A DNA stretch of 64,000 nucleotides from Leclercia pneumoniae (lineage in GTDB: Bacteria > Pseudomonadota > Gammaproteobacteria > Enterobacterales > Enterobacteriaceae): assembly GCF_017348915.1 (NCBI RefSeq), contig NZ_CP071383.1, positions 682,001 through 746,000 of the forward strand. The letters run 5' to 3'. The translations under genes and the position numbers were made by a program. Position 1 is the stretch's first letter; every line of letters begins with the position of its first letter. The notes beneath the pieces are model-generated. The model was given only the letters and a program-made list of their open reading frames with translations. It did no database searches and was not told where the DNA came from. Shown one piece after another: positions 1 to 8,954 of the stretch.

Positions 1-35
1 CCAGCCCCAGCGAATTCCGGGCAGGTTGTGAATAA
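1..35 (+). CDS. araC: AraC C-terminus (partial)
   Basis: Only the last 11 residues and the TAA stop lie in the window, reading ASPSEFRAGCE. This matches the end of the C-terminal helix-turn-helix domain of the arabinose regulator AraC. In E. coli K-12 the protein continues with EKVNDVAVKLS; here it stops directly after GCE, the shorter form seen in several other enterobacteria. The following yabI is the same neighbour as in E. coli. The identification rests on the short motif plus synteny. Confidence 0.8.
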   Translation, partial: SPSEFRAGCE

Positions 36-164
36 AGCGTAAAAAAAGATAAACGACATGGCGCAAGTCTGTTCACACCCGGTAAACTATTCAGACAATT
101 GATGTCTTGACGCAGCAGGCGGCTCTTCGCAGAATCCCTGCTTCGTTATCTGACCGGAAAAGTT

Positions 165-932
165 ATGCAGGCATTGCTGGAACACTTCATCACCCAGTCC
201 GTTACTTACTCCCTCATTGCCGTTGCGCTGGTGGCTTTTCTGGAATCGCTGGCGCTGGTCGGGCTGATCCTCCCCGGTACGGTGATGATGGCTGGTCTTG
301 GCGCGCTGATAGGTAGCGGCGAGGTTAATTTCTGGCAGGCCTGGCTGGCGGGCATTATCGGTTGTCTGCTGGGCGACTGGATCTCGTTCTGGCTGGGCTG
401 GCGTTTCAAAAAGCCGTTGCATCGCTGGTCTTTCATGAAAAAGAACAAAGCGCTGCTGGATAAAACCGAGCATGCCCTGCATCAACACAGCATGTTTACG
501 ATTCTGGTGGGACGTTTTGTTGGCCCGACGCGTCCGCTGGTGCCCATGGTGGCTGGCATGCTCGATCTGCCGATCAAAAAATTCATTGTGCCAAATATCA
601 TTGGCTGCCTCTTCTGGCCGCCATTCTACTTCTTGCCTGGCATTCTGGCCGGAGCGGCTATCGATATTCCTGCAGGTCAGGATAGCGGCGGCTTTAAGTG
701 GTTACTGCTGGCAACGGCATTGCTGCTTTGGCTGGCGGCCTGGCTCTGCTGGCGTCTTTGGCGCAGCACCAGGGCTAACGTCGATAAGCTGAGCGCCTGG
801 CTGCCGCGATCGCGATTACTGTGGCTGGCACCCCTGCTGCTGGGCGTGGCGGTGGTGGCGCTGGTGGCGCTTATTCGCCACCCGCTGATGCCCGTCTATG
901 GTGAGATTCTGTTGAAGGTCGTGAGCCGTTAA
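165..932 (+). CDS. yabI: DedA family inner membrane protein YabI
   Basis: The 255-residue protein is almost the same length as E. coli YabI (254). It belongs to the DedA/SNARE-associated family of polytopic inner membrane proteins, linked to membrane homeostasis and undecaprenyl-phosphate or lipid flipping. Hydrophobic segments lie near residues 15-60, 130-170 and 180-250. The DedA-type motif [16 protein letters not shown] is at about residues 116-131. The start matches the E. coli MQALLEHF start. The gene follows araC on the same strand and converges on thiQ; the two TAA stop codons overlap (TTAA at 929-932). The substrate of this paralogue is unknown. Confidence 0.93.
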   Translation: MQALLEHFITQSVTYSLIAVALVAFLESLALVGLILPGTVMMAGLGALIGSGEVNFWQAWLAGIIGCLLGDWISFWLGWRFKKPLHRWSFMKKNKALLDKTEHALHQHSMFTILVGRFVGPTRPLVPMVAGMLDLPIKKFIVPNIIGCLFWPPFYFLPGILAGAAIDIPAGQDSGGFKWLLLATALLLWLAAWLCWRLWRSTRANVDKLSAWLPRSRLLWLAPLLLGVAVVALVALIRHPLMPVYGEILLKVVSR

Positions 933-1627
933 CCGCGCGCAATGCCCAGCAGATGCGAGGCGCTGGCGTCGCCGCTAAGCAGCACGCGGGTCTCACCGTC
1001 CCAGGCGATACGCCCGTCAGCCACGACTATCGAACGTCTGGCGATGCGGGCCGCATCTTCCACGCTATGCGACACCATCAACATGGTGAGCTGCTGACGC
1101 TCGCAGACCTCTTTGACCAGCAATAGCATCTCCTGACGCAGAGCAGGATCGAGGGCGGAAAAGGGTTCGTCCAGCAGTAATATCGGCTGTTCTCGCACCA
1201 GGCAGCGCGCCAGAGCAACGCGCTGGCGCTGCCCCCCGGAAAGCTCTCCTGGCAACCTGTCTAACAGATCGCTAATGCCCATCTGGCCGGCGATGGCCGC
1301 AAGTTTGCGCTGTTGATCGACATTGAGCTTCAGGCCAGGGTGCATCCCCAGCCCGATGTTCTGCCGAACGCTCAGGTGGGTAAATAGGTTGTTTTCCTGG
1401 AACAGCATCGACACCGGGCGCCGGGAAGGGGGCGTCCAGGTGTGATCGCGGTTTTCTATCAAGATTGTCCCGCTGGCGGGCTGCAGAAAACCGGCGATCA
1501 GATTGAGCAGGGTGCTTTTCCCCGCACCGCTTGGGCCGAGAATGGCAACCGACTCTCCCTGCGGCACAGAGAGAGTAAAACGCATCGGCAGGTGCTGGTA
1601 AAGCCAGGTCACATCAGTCAGTTTTAG
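929..1627 (-). CDS. thiQ: Thiamine/TPP ABC transporter ATPase ThiQ
   Basis: This is the ATP-hydrolysing subunit of the ThiBPQ importer for thiamine, TMP and TPP, on the cytoplasmic face of the inner membrane. Walker [10 protein letters not shown] is at residues 32-40, followed by signature [13 protein letters not shown] and Walker B ILLLDEP. I start it at the ATG giving MLKLTDVTW, which gives 232 residues as in E. coli; an upstream in-frame ATG at 1669 would add 14 residues inside thiP. It is the last gene of thiBPQ and its start overlaps the thiP end by 14 nt, suggesting coupled translation. Confidence 0.95.
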   Translation of the reverse strand, partial: LKLTDVTWLYQHLPMRFTLSVPQGESVAILGPSGAGKSTLLNLIAGFLQPASGTILIENRDHTWTPPSRRPVSMLFQENNLFTHLSVRQNIGLGMHPGLKLNVDQQRKLAAIAGQMGISDLLDRLPGELSGGQRQRVALARCLVREQPILLLDEPFSALDPALRQEMLLLVKEVCERQQLTMLMVSHSVEDAARIARRSIVVADGRIAWDGETRVLLSGDASASHLLGIARG

Positions 1628-3224
1628 CATCACGCCCCGGAAGTTTTTCAATAACGGTAAACAAGGCAAAGCAGAGCATCAGGAGCAGAAGCGCCGTAAC
1701 GGCTCCGTCCTGGCTGCGATAGGAGCCAATCTGCTGATAGAGCCAGAACGGCAGGGTGCGGAAATCGTCATTGCCAAACAGTGCCACCACCCCAAAATCA
1801 CCAATCGAGAGTACGCAGGCAAAGGCCAGCGCCTGCGCCAGTGGGCGTTTCAGGGCGCGCAGTTCCACCACCTTTAGCCGTTGCCACCCCTGCATCCCTA
1901 ATGATCCGCAAAGCAGCGTATAGCGGGCGCTGAGGTCGCGCATCGGGTTTTCCAGAACCTTGAGGGCATAAGGGATGGCCATCAGCGCATTGGTAAAGAT
2001 GACAATGCCGTCCGCCGAGGCGGGTAGCCCGACGGTGCGGGTAAACAGCAGGAAAAAGCCGGTCGCCAGTACGATGCCGGGCATCGCCAGAATCAGCATG
2101 CCGCTCAAATCCAGCAGCTGTCCTGCGGCGGTGGCCTGCCGGGCATAGAGCTCACGGCTGCTCCAGAGGAGCATCATGGTCAGGATCACGCAGAGCAGGC
2201 CGGCGCCTGCGGCAATGCGTAGCGAGGTCGTTAACGCCTGCCAGAGCACCGGCTGTTGCAGCACGCTGAAAAGATTCCCGTTAAGGCCATCCACCACGAC
2301 CGCCAGTAGCGGCGGCAGCAGCAGCAGCAGTGCCAGCGTAATCAGCAGCGCGTCTGTCAGACGGCTACGCAGGCTGTCCTGGGGATCGCGCCAGCCGCTG
2401 AGCTGACTTGTGCCTACGGCGAGGGCTTTGCCCAGACGCTGGCTCAGTAAGACCAGAGCCAGACAACAGACCATCTGAATGATCGCCAGCAGCGCCGCCC
2501 GGCCAGGATCATAGTCATAGCTCAGGGCCTGGTAGATAGCCAGCTCAATGGTAGTAGCCTGCGGCCCGCCGCCGAGTGAGAGCACAGTGGCAAAACTGGC
2601 GAAGCAGAGCATAAAGATTAGCGCGGCAGTAGGGAGGATCTGGCGGCGTAGCCATGGCCATTCAACAAAACGGAAGAAGGACCAGCCGCGCATATTGAGC
2701 TGGGCGGCAAGCTGGCGTTGCTCGCCGGGAATGTTCTCCAGCGCCTGTAAGAGCAGGCGGGTGGCCATGGGCAAATTAAAGAAGACGTGGGCCAGTAAGA
2801 TCCCCTGCAAGCCATAGGGAGAGAAGCGCCAGTTCAGCCCGATCGCTGCACAAATTTGGGCCAGCCAGCCCTGACGGCCATAGACGCTGAGTATGCCAAA
2901 CACGGCGACCAGCACGGGCAGTATCAGCGTCATGGCGCACAGGCGCAGCAGGGCTTGCCTGCCGGGAAAACGACGGCGATACAGCGCACGCGCCAGCAAA
3001 ATGGCGGGCGCGACGGAGAGCAGGGCTGACAAAAAGGCCTGCCAGAATGAGAAGCGTACGACGTGCCATAAATAACTGTCGTGCCACAGCGCAGAGACGT
3101 CGGCGTCGGGCGCACTGAACCATAGCGACAGAAAGGCGCCCAGAGCGACAGCCACCAACAGCGTGGCGGCCGTCAGCCCCGGTATGAGCCAGCCCGCGAT
3201 TAACGGCTGACGGCGCGTTGCCAT
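1614..3224 (-). CDS. thiP: Thiamine/TPP ABC transporter permease ThiP
   Basis: The 536-residue polytopic permease has the same length as E. coli ThiP. It is a fused double-length permease: two homologous halves, each with a binding-protein-dependent transport domain (about residues 55-260 and 330-525). It forms the membrane channel for ThiB-delivered thiamine. The EAA-like loop in the second half reads [21 protein letters not shown]. It overlaps thiB by 25 nt upstream and thiQ by 14 nt downstream. Expression is expected to follow the TPP riboswitch ahead of thiB. Confidence 0.95.
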   Translation of the reverse strand: MATRRQPLIAGWLIPGLTAATLLVAVALGAFLSLWFSAPDADVSALWHDSYLWHVVRFSFWQAFLSALLSVAPAILLARALYRRRFPGRQALLRLCAMTLILPVLVAVFGILSVYGRQGWLAQICAAIGLNWRFSPYGLQGILLAHVFFNLPMATRLLLQALENIPGEQRQLAAQLNMRGWSFFRFVEWPWLRRQILPTAALIFMLCFASFATVLSLGGGPQATTIELAIYQALSYDYDPGRAALLAIIQMVCCLALVLLSQRLGKALAVGTSQLSGWRDPQDSLRSRLTDALLITLALLLLLPPLLAVVVDGLNGNLFSVLQQPVLWQALTTSLRIAAGAGLLCVILTMMLLWSSRELYARQATAAGQLLDLSGMLILAMPGIVLATGFFLLFTRTVGLPASADGIVIFTNALMAIPYALKVLENPMRDLSARYTLLCGSLGMQGWQRLKVVELRALKRPLAQALAFACVLSIGDFGVVALFGNDDFRTLPFWLYQQIGSYRSQDGAVTALLLLMLCFALFTVIEKLPGRDAKTD

Positions 3225-4183
3225 TCACTTACCCAGCCAGCACGCTTATCCGCAACCTGTTGCGGGGTGAACTCCAGCGTATTTTTCGGTTTGACCAGGC
3301 TATTAAAGCCCTCAGGCAGCGCAACATCGGTCACCGGGTACATCCAGTTACCGGTCGGGATTGCCTTCTGGAAGGCCGGCGAGACCATAAACTTCAGGAA
3401 CTGCTCTGCCAGTTCTGGCTGTTTGCTGGCTGCGGTGCGGGCAGCCACTTCCACCTGCAGGTAGTGTCCTTCTGCAAAGTCAGCGGCAGCATAGTTCTCT
3501 TTTTTCTCTTCGATGATGTGATAGGCCGGGGAGGTGGTATAGCTCAGCACCAGGTCCCCTTCTCCTTTCAGGAAGAGCCCGTACGCTTCGCTCCAGCCTT
3601 TAGTGACGGTCACCGTTTTGGCAGCCAGTTTTTGCCAGGCTTCCGGGGTTTTATCGCCATAGACTTTCTGCATCCACAGCAGCAGACCGAGACCCGGCGT
3701 GCTGGTGCGGGGATCTTCATAGATCACGCGCCATTTTTGATCGCTTTCAACCAGCTCTTTCAGGCTCTTCGGTGGGTTTTGCAGTTTGGTTTTGTCGTAA
3801 ACGAAGGCGAAGTAACCATAATCGAAAGGCACAAAGGTGTCATTTTTCCAGCCACCCGGCACAGTCACTGCATCGTTTGGGACATTACTTTTGGCAAACA
3901 ATCCGGTCTGGGTGGCCGCATTGAGCAGGTTGTTATCCAGCCCCAGCACGACGTCGGCTTTGCTGTTTTTACCTTCCATGCGCAGCCGGTTGAGCAGGGA
4001 AACCCCGTCTTCCAGCGCCACGAACTTCAGTTCACAATTGCAGTCGGCTTCAAAGGCTTTTTTGACCACCGGGCCAGGGCCCCAGTCAGCGGCGAAGGAG
4101 TCGTAGGTATAGACCGTCAGCACGGGTTTAGCGAAAGCAGGCAGCGCCAGCAGGGCCAGCAGGGGAAGAGCTTTTTTTAACAC
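3200..4183 (-). CDS. thiB: Periplasmic thiamine-binding protein ThiB
   Basis: The solute-binding protein of ThiBPQ delivers thiamine and its phosphates to ThiP. The GTG start at 4183 gives MLKKALPLLALLALPAFA, a signal peptide that probably ends before KPVLTVYTYDSF, and a 327-residue product as in E. coli TbpA/ThiB. A GAGG ribosome-binding site lies just upstream of this GTG. An in-frame ATG at 4231 would add 16 residues but would sit in the riboswitch, so I reject it. The mature protein carries the expected DSFAADWGPGP and CNCELK region. It is the first gene of the operon. Confidence 0.95.
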   Translation of the reverse strand: MLKKALPLLALLALPAFAKPVLTVYTYDSFAADWGPGPVVKKAFEADCNCELKFVALEDGVSLLNRLRMEGKNSKADVVLGLDNNLLNAATQTGLFAKSNVPNDAVTVPGGWKNDTFVPFDYGYFAFVYDKTKLQNPPKSLKELVESDQKWRVIYEDPRTSTPGLGLLLWMQKVYGDKTPEAWQKLAAKTVTVTKGWSEAYGLFLKGEGDLVLSYTTSPAYHIIEEKKENYAAADFAEGHYLQVEVAARTAASKQPELAEQFLKFMVSPAFQKAIPTGNWMYPVTDVALPEGFNSLVKPKNTLEFTPQQVADKRAGWVSEWQRAVSR

Positions 4184-4221
4184 TTTGCACCTCAATGTTG
4201 AGTGGCAAAGGATTTTGAGTG

Positions 4222-4312
4222 ACAGCCTCAAATCCCTTCGCCGGCGTTATCCGGATCAGGTTCGACGGGTATTTTCTCAGCACACGCTTTCGCGCAGCAC
4301 CCCGTTGAGAAC
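4222..4312 (-). ncRNA. sroA: TPP riboswitch (thi box / SroA) ahead of thiBPQ
   Basis: On the minus strand the leader shows the THI-element landmarks in order: GGGGTGC, a variable stem, GTGCTGAGAA, ATACCC, GAACCTGATCCGGATAA, then CGCCGGCGAAGGGA. These are the pyrimidine- and pyrophosphate-sensor helices of the thiamine pyrophosphate aptamer. It ends about 40 nt before the thiB GTG start, so TPP binding probably hides the ribosome-binding site. In E. coli the same leader is also recorded as the small RNA SroA. Confidence 0.93.
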
Positions 4313-4318
4313 GGCAGT

Positions 4319-4347
4319 ATTGTAATGATTTGGTGAATATTACGAAA
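4319..4347 (-). promoter_or_regulatory. Possible thiBPQ promoter
   Basis: On the minus strand a TACAAT -10 hexamer (4319-4324) lies 17 bp from a weak -35 (TTTCGT, 4342-4347). It would start transcription right at the 5' edge of the TPP riboswitch. The -10 is good, the -35 poor. Position supports it; there is no direct evidence. Confidence 0.35.
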
Positions 4348-4350
4348 GTG

Positions 4351-6006
4351 TTATGGCTCCGGCGGCGCAAACCACGCCGATTTAAAGTCAAACCAGCCAA
4401 GCGTGTTCATCCGCAGACCACGCATACTGCGCTGACCCTGAATCATCAGCCAGTGGTGAATAAGCGGTACCATCGCTTGCTGTGCCAATAGATGCTGGCA
4501 CCACACCGCGAGGTTCATCTCACCCGCCCGCCACTTGGCGGCGTCTTGCTGCCAGTCGCGGGGAATGCAGTTTTGCAGCAGCGGCACCTCATACAGGTGC
4601 GAGAAGAGCGAGAAATCGAGCGGCAGAGTAAAGTTCACGCTATTTAGCCAGATATCGCTAACGATATCGCCGCGATGCCACTCGTCATAATCCACTTCCA
4701 CTATTTCCAGTTTTACCCCTTCGGCGGCCAGCATAGCGCTCATCATTCTGCCGATGACCCGGTGTTCAACGTGTTCACGGTAGTAGGTCAGGGTAATGCT
4801 CTCAAGACCTGCAGGTTTTTCGCCACATCCCGGCCGGGCATGGTGCCAGCGAGGCAGCAAGCCCCAGGCGGGGAACCAGTAAGTCTGGTACTGCGCTTCC
4901 GCCTGATAGATCAATTTAGCGGGAGAGAGGATCTGGTTGATCCACTGACGGACCTCCTGGCTGGCACCGCGTCGGGATCGCGCGTCGAAGAGCAGGTAAT
5001 AGCACCCCTCTTCCAGACGGCTCTCTACCGCTTTCTCCCCTTCGGTCGGCCCCTCAAGCGTCAGCCCTGGACTCAGCTCTTCACTGATATCGGGTAATAC
5101 CCAGACGTTTACTTCATCGATCAGCGCGCGATAGCCAAAGTAATCGTCAAAGGCCTGAATCTTTAACTGATTATTGTTATTGCGCACCACCGCATAGGGG
5201 CCTGTCCCCACGGGTTGGCTGGCAAACTTAGGCATCGATTCCCATTCACGCGGCAGAATCATTGAGGGGACGTAACCCAGCAGCCACGGCAGCCAGCGGT
5301 CTGGTTCAGAGAGGTGAATATCCAGCGTCCACGCGGTAGGAGACTGAACGCTAACGATGTGGGAATAGAGCGGCAACATTCTGGCGCGCTCGAGCGAGGC
5401 AATCACGTCGCTCATCTCCAGTTCACGGCCATGATGAAAATGGATGCCGGGCCGTAAAAAAAAGCGCCAGTGAAGGGGGGCAATCTGCTGCCAGTGATGC
5501 GCGATATCGGCTTCCAGTTCCCCGTTTTCCTCATTTATGCGGGTTAGCCCGCTGAAGATTTGCCGCGCCATGTGGGTCTCGGATCGACGTAATGCGCTAC
5601 CCGGCAACAGGTTTTTCATTGGCCGATAGTAGAGGACGCGCAGGATATGCTTCCCCTGGCGGAAACTGCGGCCCAGATGAGAAACCAGCATCTGCCGTAC
5701 CGCAGCTTTATCGCCGACTAACTGCACCAGTTGATCGATCCGATCCTGCTCCAGTAGGTCTTCGGCCCGCTGTTGCTGTAGCGCTAGGCCGGTATACAAA
5801 AACGTGAGGCGCGAGCGTTTACCGCGTCCGGCTTCGGCCTCCCAGTTCAGCCAGCCCTGCTGCTGCATCGTATTGAGCAGGGTACGCATATGGCGGCGCG
5901 AACAGTTAAGCAGCGCGGCCAGTTCACTGAGGGTAGTATCCTGGGTCTGGCCTTCACAGCATTGCCACAGGCGGATGAATTGTTGTTGCAGGCGACCAGA
6001 GGCCAT
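4351..6006 (-). CDS. sgrR: Transcriptional regulator SgrR
   Basis: The 551-residue protein has the length of E. coli SgrR, activator of the small RNA SgrS during glucose-phosphate stress. An N-terminal winged-helix DNA-binding domain (about residues 1-115) with helix-turn-helix [19 protein letters not shown] is followed by a periplasmic-binding-protein-like domain (SBP type 5, about 160-470) thought to sense a small metabolite. It is divergent from sgrS, as in E. coli. Known biology: SgrR activates sgrS and represses its own gene from the shared 67-bp intergenic region. Confidence 0.95.
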   Translation of the reverse strand: MASGRLQQQFIRLWQCCEGQTQDTTLSELAALLNCSRRHMRTLLNTMQQQGWLNWEAEAGRGKRSRLTFLYTGLALQQQRAEDLLEQDRIDQLVQLVGDKAAVRQMLVSHLGRSFRQGKHILRVLYYRPMKNLLPGSALRRSETHMARQIFSGLTRINEENGELEADIAHHWQQIAPLHWRFFLRPGIHFHHGRELEMSDVIASLERARMLPLYSHIVSVQSPTAWTLDIHLSEPDRWLPWLLGYVPSMILPREWESMPKFASQPVGTGPYAVVRNNNNQLKIQAFDDYFGYRALIDEVNVWVLPDISEELSPGLTLEGPTEGEKAVESRLEEGCYYLLFDARSRRGASQEVRQWINQILSPAKLIYQAEAQYQTYWFPAWGLLPRWHHARPGCGEKPAGLESITLTYYREHVEHRVIGRMMSAMLAAEGVKLEIVEVDYDEWHRGDIVSDIWLNSVNFTLPLDFSLFSHLYEVPLLQNCIPRDWQQDAAKWRAGEMNLAVWCQHLLAQQAMVPLIHHWLMIQGQRSMRGLRMNTLGWFDFKSAWFAPPEP

Positions 6007-6093
6007 AAAAGAGGAACTCCTGACAAAAAATCAGCAATTTATTAATCCCTATATTAAGCCAATAATTCTCTTCGATGAAGCGAGGAGGTGAAT

Positions 6094-6246
6094 ATGAGGA
6101 AGTCGACCGCACGTCAGTTTTTCCAACAGTACTTTGCCGCGACAAAGGGAGTGTCCTGGCTGGCCCGCCAGTGTGAAGCACAACGGTTCAAAATACTGGA
6201 AGAGTTGATGCAGTGGGACGTTACAACGCCGACTTCTGAACGCTGA
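6094..6246 (+). CDS. sgrT: SgrT, glucose uptake inhibitor peptide
   Basis: This is the small ORF within the 5' half of SgrS. It starts at ATG 6094 behind a GAGGAGGTG ribosome-binding site and encodes 50 residues: MRKSTARQFFQQYFAATKG, then VSWLARQCEAQRFKILEEL and MQWDVTTPTSER. E. coli SgrT is 43 residues and begins directly at the MRQFYQHYF equivalent, so this form has a 5-6 residue N-terminal extension. The family inhibits glucose uptake at PtsG (EIICB-Glc). The RQF-QYF and LMQWD blocks are conserved. Confidence 0.9.
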   Translation: MRKSTARQFFQQYFAATKGVSWLARQCEAQRFKILEELMQWDVTTPTSER

Positions 6247-6290
6247 CTCGCCTCGATCATGTGTGACTGAGTATTGGTGCTAATCACCAC

Positions 6291-6319
6291 GCCAGCAGTT
6301 ATTATCTGCTGGCTTTTTT
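6291..6319 (+). terminator. SgrS intrinsic terminator
   Basis: A GCCAGCAG / CTGCTGGC stem (6291-6298 with 6306-6313) is followed by TTTTTT. It is the Rho-independent end of SgrS and the polyU Hfq-binding tail. Read-through would continue into setA 28 nt downstream. Confidence 0.9.
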
Positions 6320-6347
6320 CATTTCTTTTGCGCTTAAGGATAGGGTC

Positions 6348-7526
6348 ATGCTCTGGTTAATGACGATGGGTCGCCGCCTCAACGGTGTCTATGCCGCGTT
6401 TATGATAGTGGCGTTTATGATGGGCGTCGCCGGCGCGCTGCAGGCTCCGACCTTAAGCCTGTTCCTGAGTCGTGAAGTCGGGGCGCAACCTTTCTGGGTA
6501 GGGTTGTTCTACACGGTCAATGCCATCGCCGGGATTCTGGTCAGCCTGTGGCTGGCGAAGCGCTCCGACAGTCAGGGCGACCGGCGTAAATTGATCCTCT
6601 TCTGCTGCGCCATGGCCATTGCTAACGCACTGCTGTTTGCATTTAACCGCCATTACATGACTTTGCTTACCTGCGGGGTTCTGCTGGCGGCGCTGGCGAA
6701 CACCGCCATGCCACAGCTCTTTGCCCTGGCCCGTGAATACGCCGACAACTCCGCGCGGGAAGTGGTAATGTTCAGTTCGGTGATGCGTGCTCAGCTCTCG
6801 CTGGCGTGGGTAATCGGCCCGCCGCTGGCCTTTATGCTGGCCCTCAATTACGGCTTTACCGCCATGTTCTCCATCGCGGCGGCAATCTTCGCCATCAGTC
6901 TGGGGCTTATCGCCTTTGCGCTGCCCTCTGTCGCTCGGGTAGAGCAGACGGTGGATACCCCGGTGTCTCAGGTGAGCGGCTGGCATAACAAAAATGTCCG
7001 CCTGCTGTTTATCGCCTCGACGCTAATGTGGACCTGTAACACCATGTATATCATTGATATGCCTTTGTGGATCAGCAGCGATCTGGGTTTGCCGGATAAG
7101 CTGGCGGGTATTTTGATGGGCACGGCCGCGGGGCTTGAGATCCCGGCCATGATCCTGGCGGGATATTACGTAAAACGCTTCGGTAAACGCCGAATGATGA
7201 CCCTTGCCGTGGCGGCGGGGGTGATGTTTTACGTGGGGTTAATTCTGTTTCATAGCCGTGAGGCGCTGCTGGCGCTCCAGCTGTTTAATGCCATTTTTAT
7301 CGGGATCGTTGCCGGGATAGGGATGCTTTGGTTCCAGGATTTGATGCCCGGCCGGGCGGGCTCGGCCACCACCCTGTTTACAAACAGCATCTCTACGGGG
7401 GTGATTATGGCGGGGATGATCCAGGGCGCTCTGGCCCAAAGCTACGGACATGCAGCGGTTTACTGGACGATTGCGGCTATTTCGGTGGTGACCTTAGCGA
7501 CCACCTCTCGGGTGAAAGATGTCTGA
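6348..7526 (+). CDS. setA: Sugar efflux transporter SetA
   Basis: The 392-residue major facilitator protein has the length of E. coli SetA and about 12 membrane segments. SetA exports glucosides, lactose and non-metabolisable analogues and helps recovery from glucose-phosphate stress. The start MLWLMTMGRRLNGVYAAF matches the E. coli start, with an AAGGAT ribosome-binding site. It lies just downstream of sgrS and in E. coli is co-transcribed with it under SgrR control. Confidence 0.95.
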   Translation: MLWLMTMGRRLNGVYAAFMIVAFMMGVAGALQAPTLSLFLSREVGAQPFWVGLFYTVNAIAGILVSLWLAKRSDSQGDRRKLILFCCAMAIANALLFAFNRHYMTLLTCGVLLAALANTAMPQLFALAREYADNSAREVVMFSSVMRAQLSLAWVIGPPLAFMLALNYGFTAMFSIAAAIFAISLGLIAFALPSVARVEQTVDTPVSQVSGWHNKNVRLLFIASTLMWTCNTMYIIDMPLWISSDLGLPDKLAGILMGTAAGLEIPAMILAGYYVKRFGKRRMMTLAVAAGVMFYVGLILFHSREALLALQLFNAIFIGIVAGIGMLWFQDLMPGRAGSATTLFTNSISTGVIMAGMIQGALAQSYGHAAVYWTIAAISVVTLATTSRVKDV

Positions 7527-7669
7527 CCGTGATTAAGCGGTTCGGGAAAGAATAAAAACAGGATGGCGGTTCTTATTAAGGGAATAATGAAGAGCCGTAA
7601 GTAAATAGAGTATTTAACGGTTAAAAAAACGACGAGCCATTATTATTGTTGATACCTGTGCAGGGCGTG

Positions 7670-7710
7670 AGGCTAGCGGAGGGGGAAATATCTCCACTAG
7701 CCTTGACTCT
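7670..7710. terminator. Inverted repeat between setA and the lipoprotein gene
   Basis: AGGCTAG (7670-7676) pairs with CTAGCCT (7697-7703), with inner GGAG/CTCC pairing. On the plus strand it is followed by TTGACTCTTTTATT. It lies between two convergent genes and could end either transcript, though neither side has an ideal T-run directly after the stem. Confidence 0.5.
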
Positions 7711-7714
7711 TTTA

Positions 7715-8074
7715 TTAACAACGACCGGCTTTCCTGGAAAGCGCATCACAGGTGGTATTACTGGTACCGTTATTAGTGCCGGCACAAATCGCATCGGATA
7801 CCGTATCTTCAGCGCCTAATGGAATCACGCCATATAATTTTGCCGCGCCGACTTTGGTTACGTAGCAACGGTGGGCCGTGTTATTGACGGTGGCGACGAA
7901 ATTGGTTTTAACCCCTTTTTTGTCGACATTTGAGATGGTTACCTTGCTGGCGTCGACATTCAGGGCAAATGACGCCGCATCTTTCATCTCTTTCTCTGTT
8001 ACGGCCGGACTCATTCCGCAACCGGCTAAAAGCAGAGTCGATAATATGATGGCGACAAAATGACGTTTATTCAT
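7715..8074 (-). CDS. Small predicted lipoprotein, function unknown
   Basis: I do not recognise this protein. From the ATG at 8074 it begins MNKRHFVAIILSTLLLAGC, a signal peptide with a good lipobox, so the mature N-terminus would be lipidated Cys19; an ATG at 8086 would add MSTT. The next residues, GMSP, carry no Asp at +2, favouring the outer membrane. The mature part has four more Cys (RCY, ICAG, TTCD and the C-terminal GRC), allowing two disulfides. It is AT-rich compared with its neighbours and stands alone between setA and leuD, where E. coli K-12 has no gene. Confidence 0.75.
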   Translation of the reverse strand: MNKRHFVAIILSTLLLAGCGMSPAVTEKEMKDAASFALNVDASKVTISNVDKKGVKTNFVATVNNTAHRCYVTKVGAAKLYGVIPLGAEDTVSDAICAGTNNGTSNTTCDALSRKAGRC

Positions 8075-8282
8075 GGTAGTGCTCATTGCAAATTATCATG
8101 TCCGCCAAGTATAAGCGTTATTAATATTAGAGCCTGTTGATTTTGATCATTAAATAAGGTGCTTTGAATCTGGGTTTATTATTTATTATGAGGTCGGGAT
8201 GGCGTTATTTATATGCGGAAATAATGATTATTTTATTCTGATAATTATTATCTATTTATATTTTATTAAAGGGAAAGGTAAT

Positions 8283-8310
8283 ACAGGGAAGGAAAAACAG
8301 GGAAGGAAAA
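8283..8310. repeat. Tandem 14-bp repeat near leuD
   Basis: Two perfect head-to-tail copies of ACAGGGAAGGAAAA (8283-8296 and 8297-8310) abut the leu operon terminator. They lie in the low-GC segment and may be replication slippage. No function is evident. Confidence 0.7.
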
Positions 8311-8339
8311 CAGGCCCGCCAGACGCGGGCCTGTTTTTT
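8307..8339. terminator. leu operon terminator (bidirectional shape)
   Basis: CAGGCCCGC (8311-8319) pairs with GCGGGCCTG (8325-8333), flanked by AAAA on the left and TTTTTT on the right. It can therefore act on either strand. For leuD on the minus strand it begins inside the stop codon region. Confidence 0.88.
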
Positions 8340-8943
8340 AGCTCATAAACGCAGGCTGTTTGTTCTCGTAGGCGGAGATTGCCTCTTCATGCTGTAACGT
8401 CAGGCCGATGCTGTCCAGGCCATTGAGCATGCAGTGGCGGCGGAAATCATCAATCTTAAAGCTGTAAGATTTTTCGCCCGCCTTCACCACCTGAGCTTCC
8501 AGGTCCACCTCAAAGGTGATCCCCGGCTGCGCTTTCACCAGTGCAAACATCTCGTCTACCTGCGCATCGCTCAGGGTCACCGGCAACAGCTGGTTGTTAA
8601 AGCTGTTGCCATAAAAGATGTCGGCGAAGCTGGGGGCAATAACCACTTTGAAACCGTAATCGGTCAATGCCCATGGCGCGTGCTCACGTGAGGAGCCGCA
8701 GCCAAAGTTTTCACGAGCCAACAGGATGGAAGCCCCTTTGAACTCCGGAAAGTTCAGCACAAATTCCGGGTTCGGCACTTCGCCTTTGTCATCGAGGAAA
8801 CGCCAGTCGTTAAACAGGTGCGCGCCAAAGCCGGTGCGGGTCACCTTCTGTAAAAACTGCTTTGGAATGATGGCGTCGGTGTCGACGTTGGCCGCGTCCA
8901 GAGGGACAACCAGGCCCGTATGCTGGGTAAATTTCTCTGCCAT
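8338..8943 (-). CDS. leuD: 3-isopropylmalate dehydratase small subunit LeuD
   Basis: LeuD pairs with LeuC to isomerise 2-isopropylmalate to 3-isopropylmalate in leucine synthesis. The 201-residue length equals that of E. coli LeuD. It has the aconitase swivel domain fold; conserved [14 protein letters not shown] (about residues 78-91) and the N-terminal [11 protein letters not shown] are visible. It is the last gene of leuABCD, 11 nt after leuC, and its stop codon lies against the operon terminator. Confidence 0.97.
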   Translation of the reverse strand: MAEKFTQHTGLVVPLDAANVDTDAIIPKQFLQKVTRTGFGAHLFNDWRFLDDKGEVPNPEFVLNFPEFKGASILLARENFGCGSSREHAPWALTDYGFKVVIAPSFADIFYGNSFNNQLLPVTLSDAQVDEMFALVKAQPGITFEVDLEAQVVKAGEKSYSFKIDDFRRHCMLNGLDSIGLTLQHEEAISAYENKQPAFMS

Positions 8944-8954
8944 GATTGTCTTCC

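Larger units (their letters stand above)
6074..6319 (+). ncRNA. sgrS: SgrS small RNA
   Basis: The 5' end GATGAAGC and the 3' part match E. coli SgrS. The conserved block GTGTGACTGAGTATTGGTG (6261-6279) contains the ptsG-pairing core, followed by a U-rich Hfq-binding 3' end after a strong terminator. Length is about 246 nt against 227 in E. coli. SgrS is Hfq-dependent; it blocks translation of ptsG and related sugar transporter mRNAs when sugar phosphates accumulate. It lies between divergent sgrR and downstream setA, as expected. The extra length is in the sgrT part. Confidence 0.93.
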
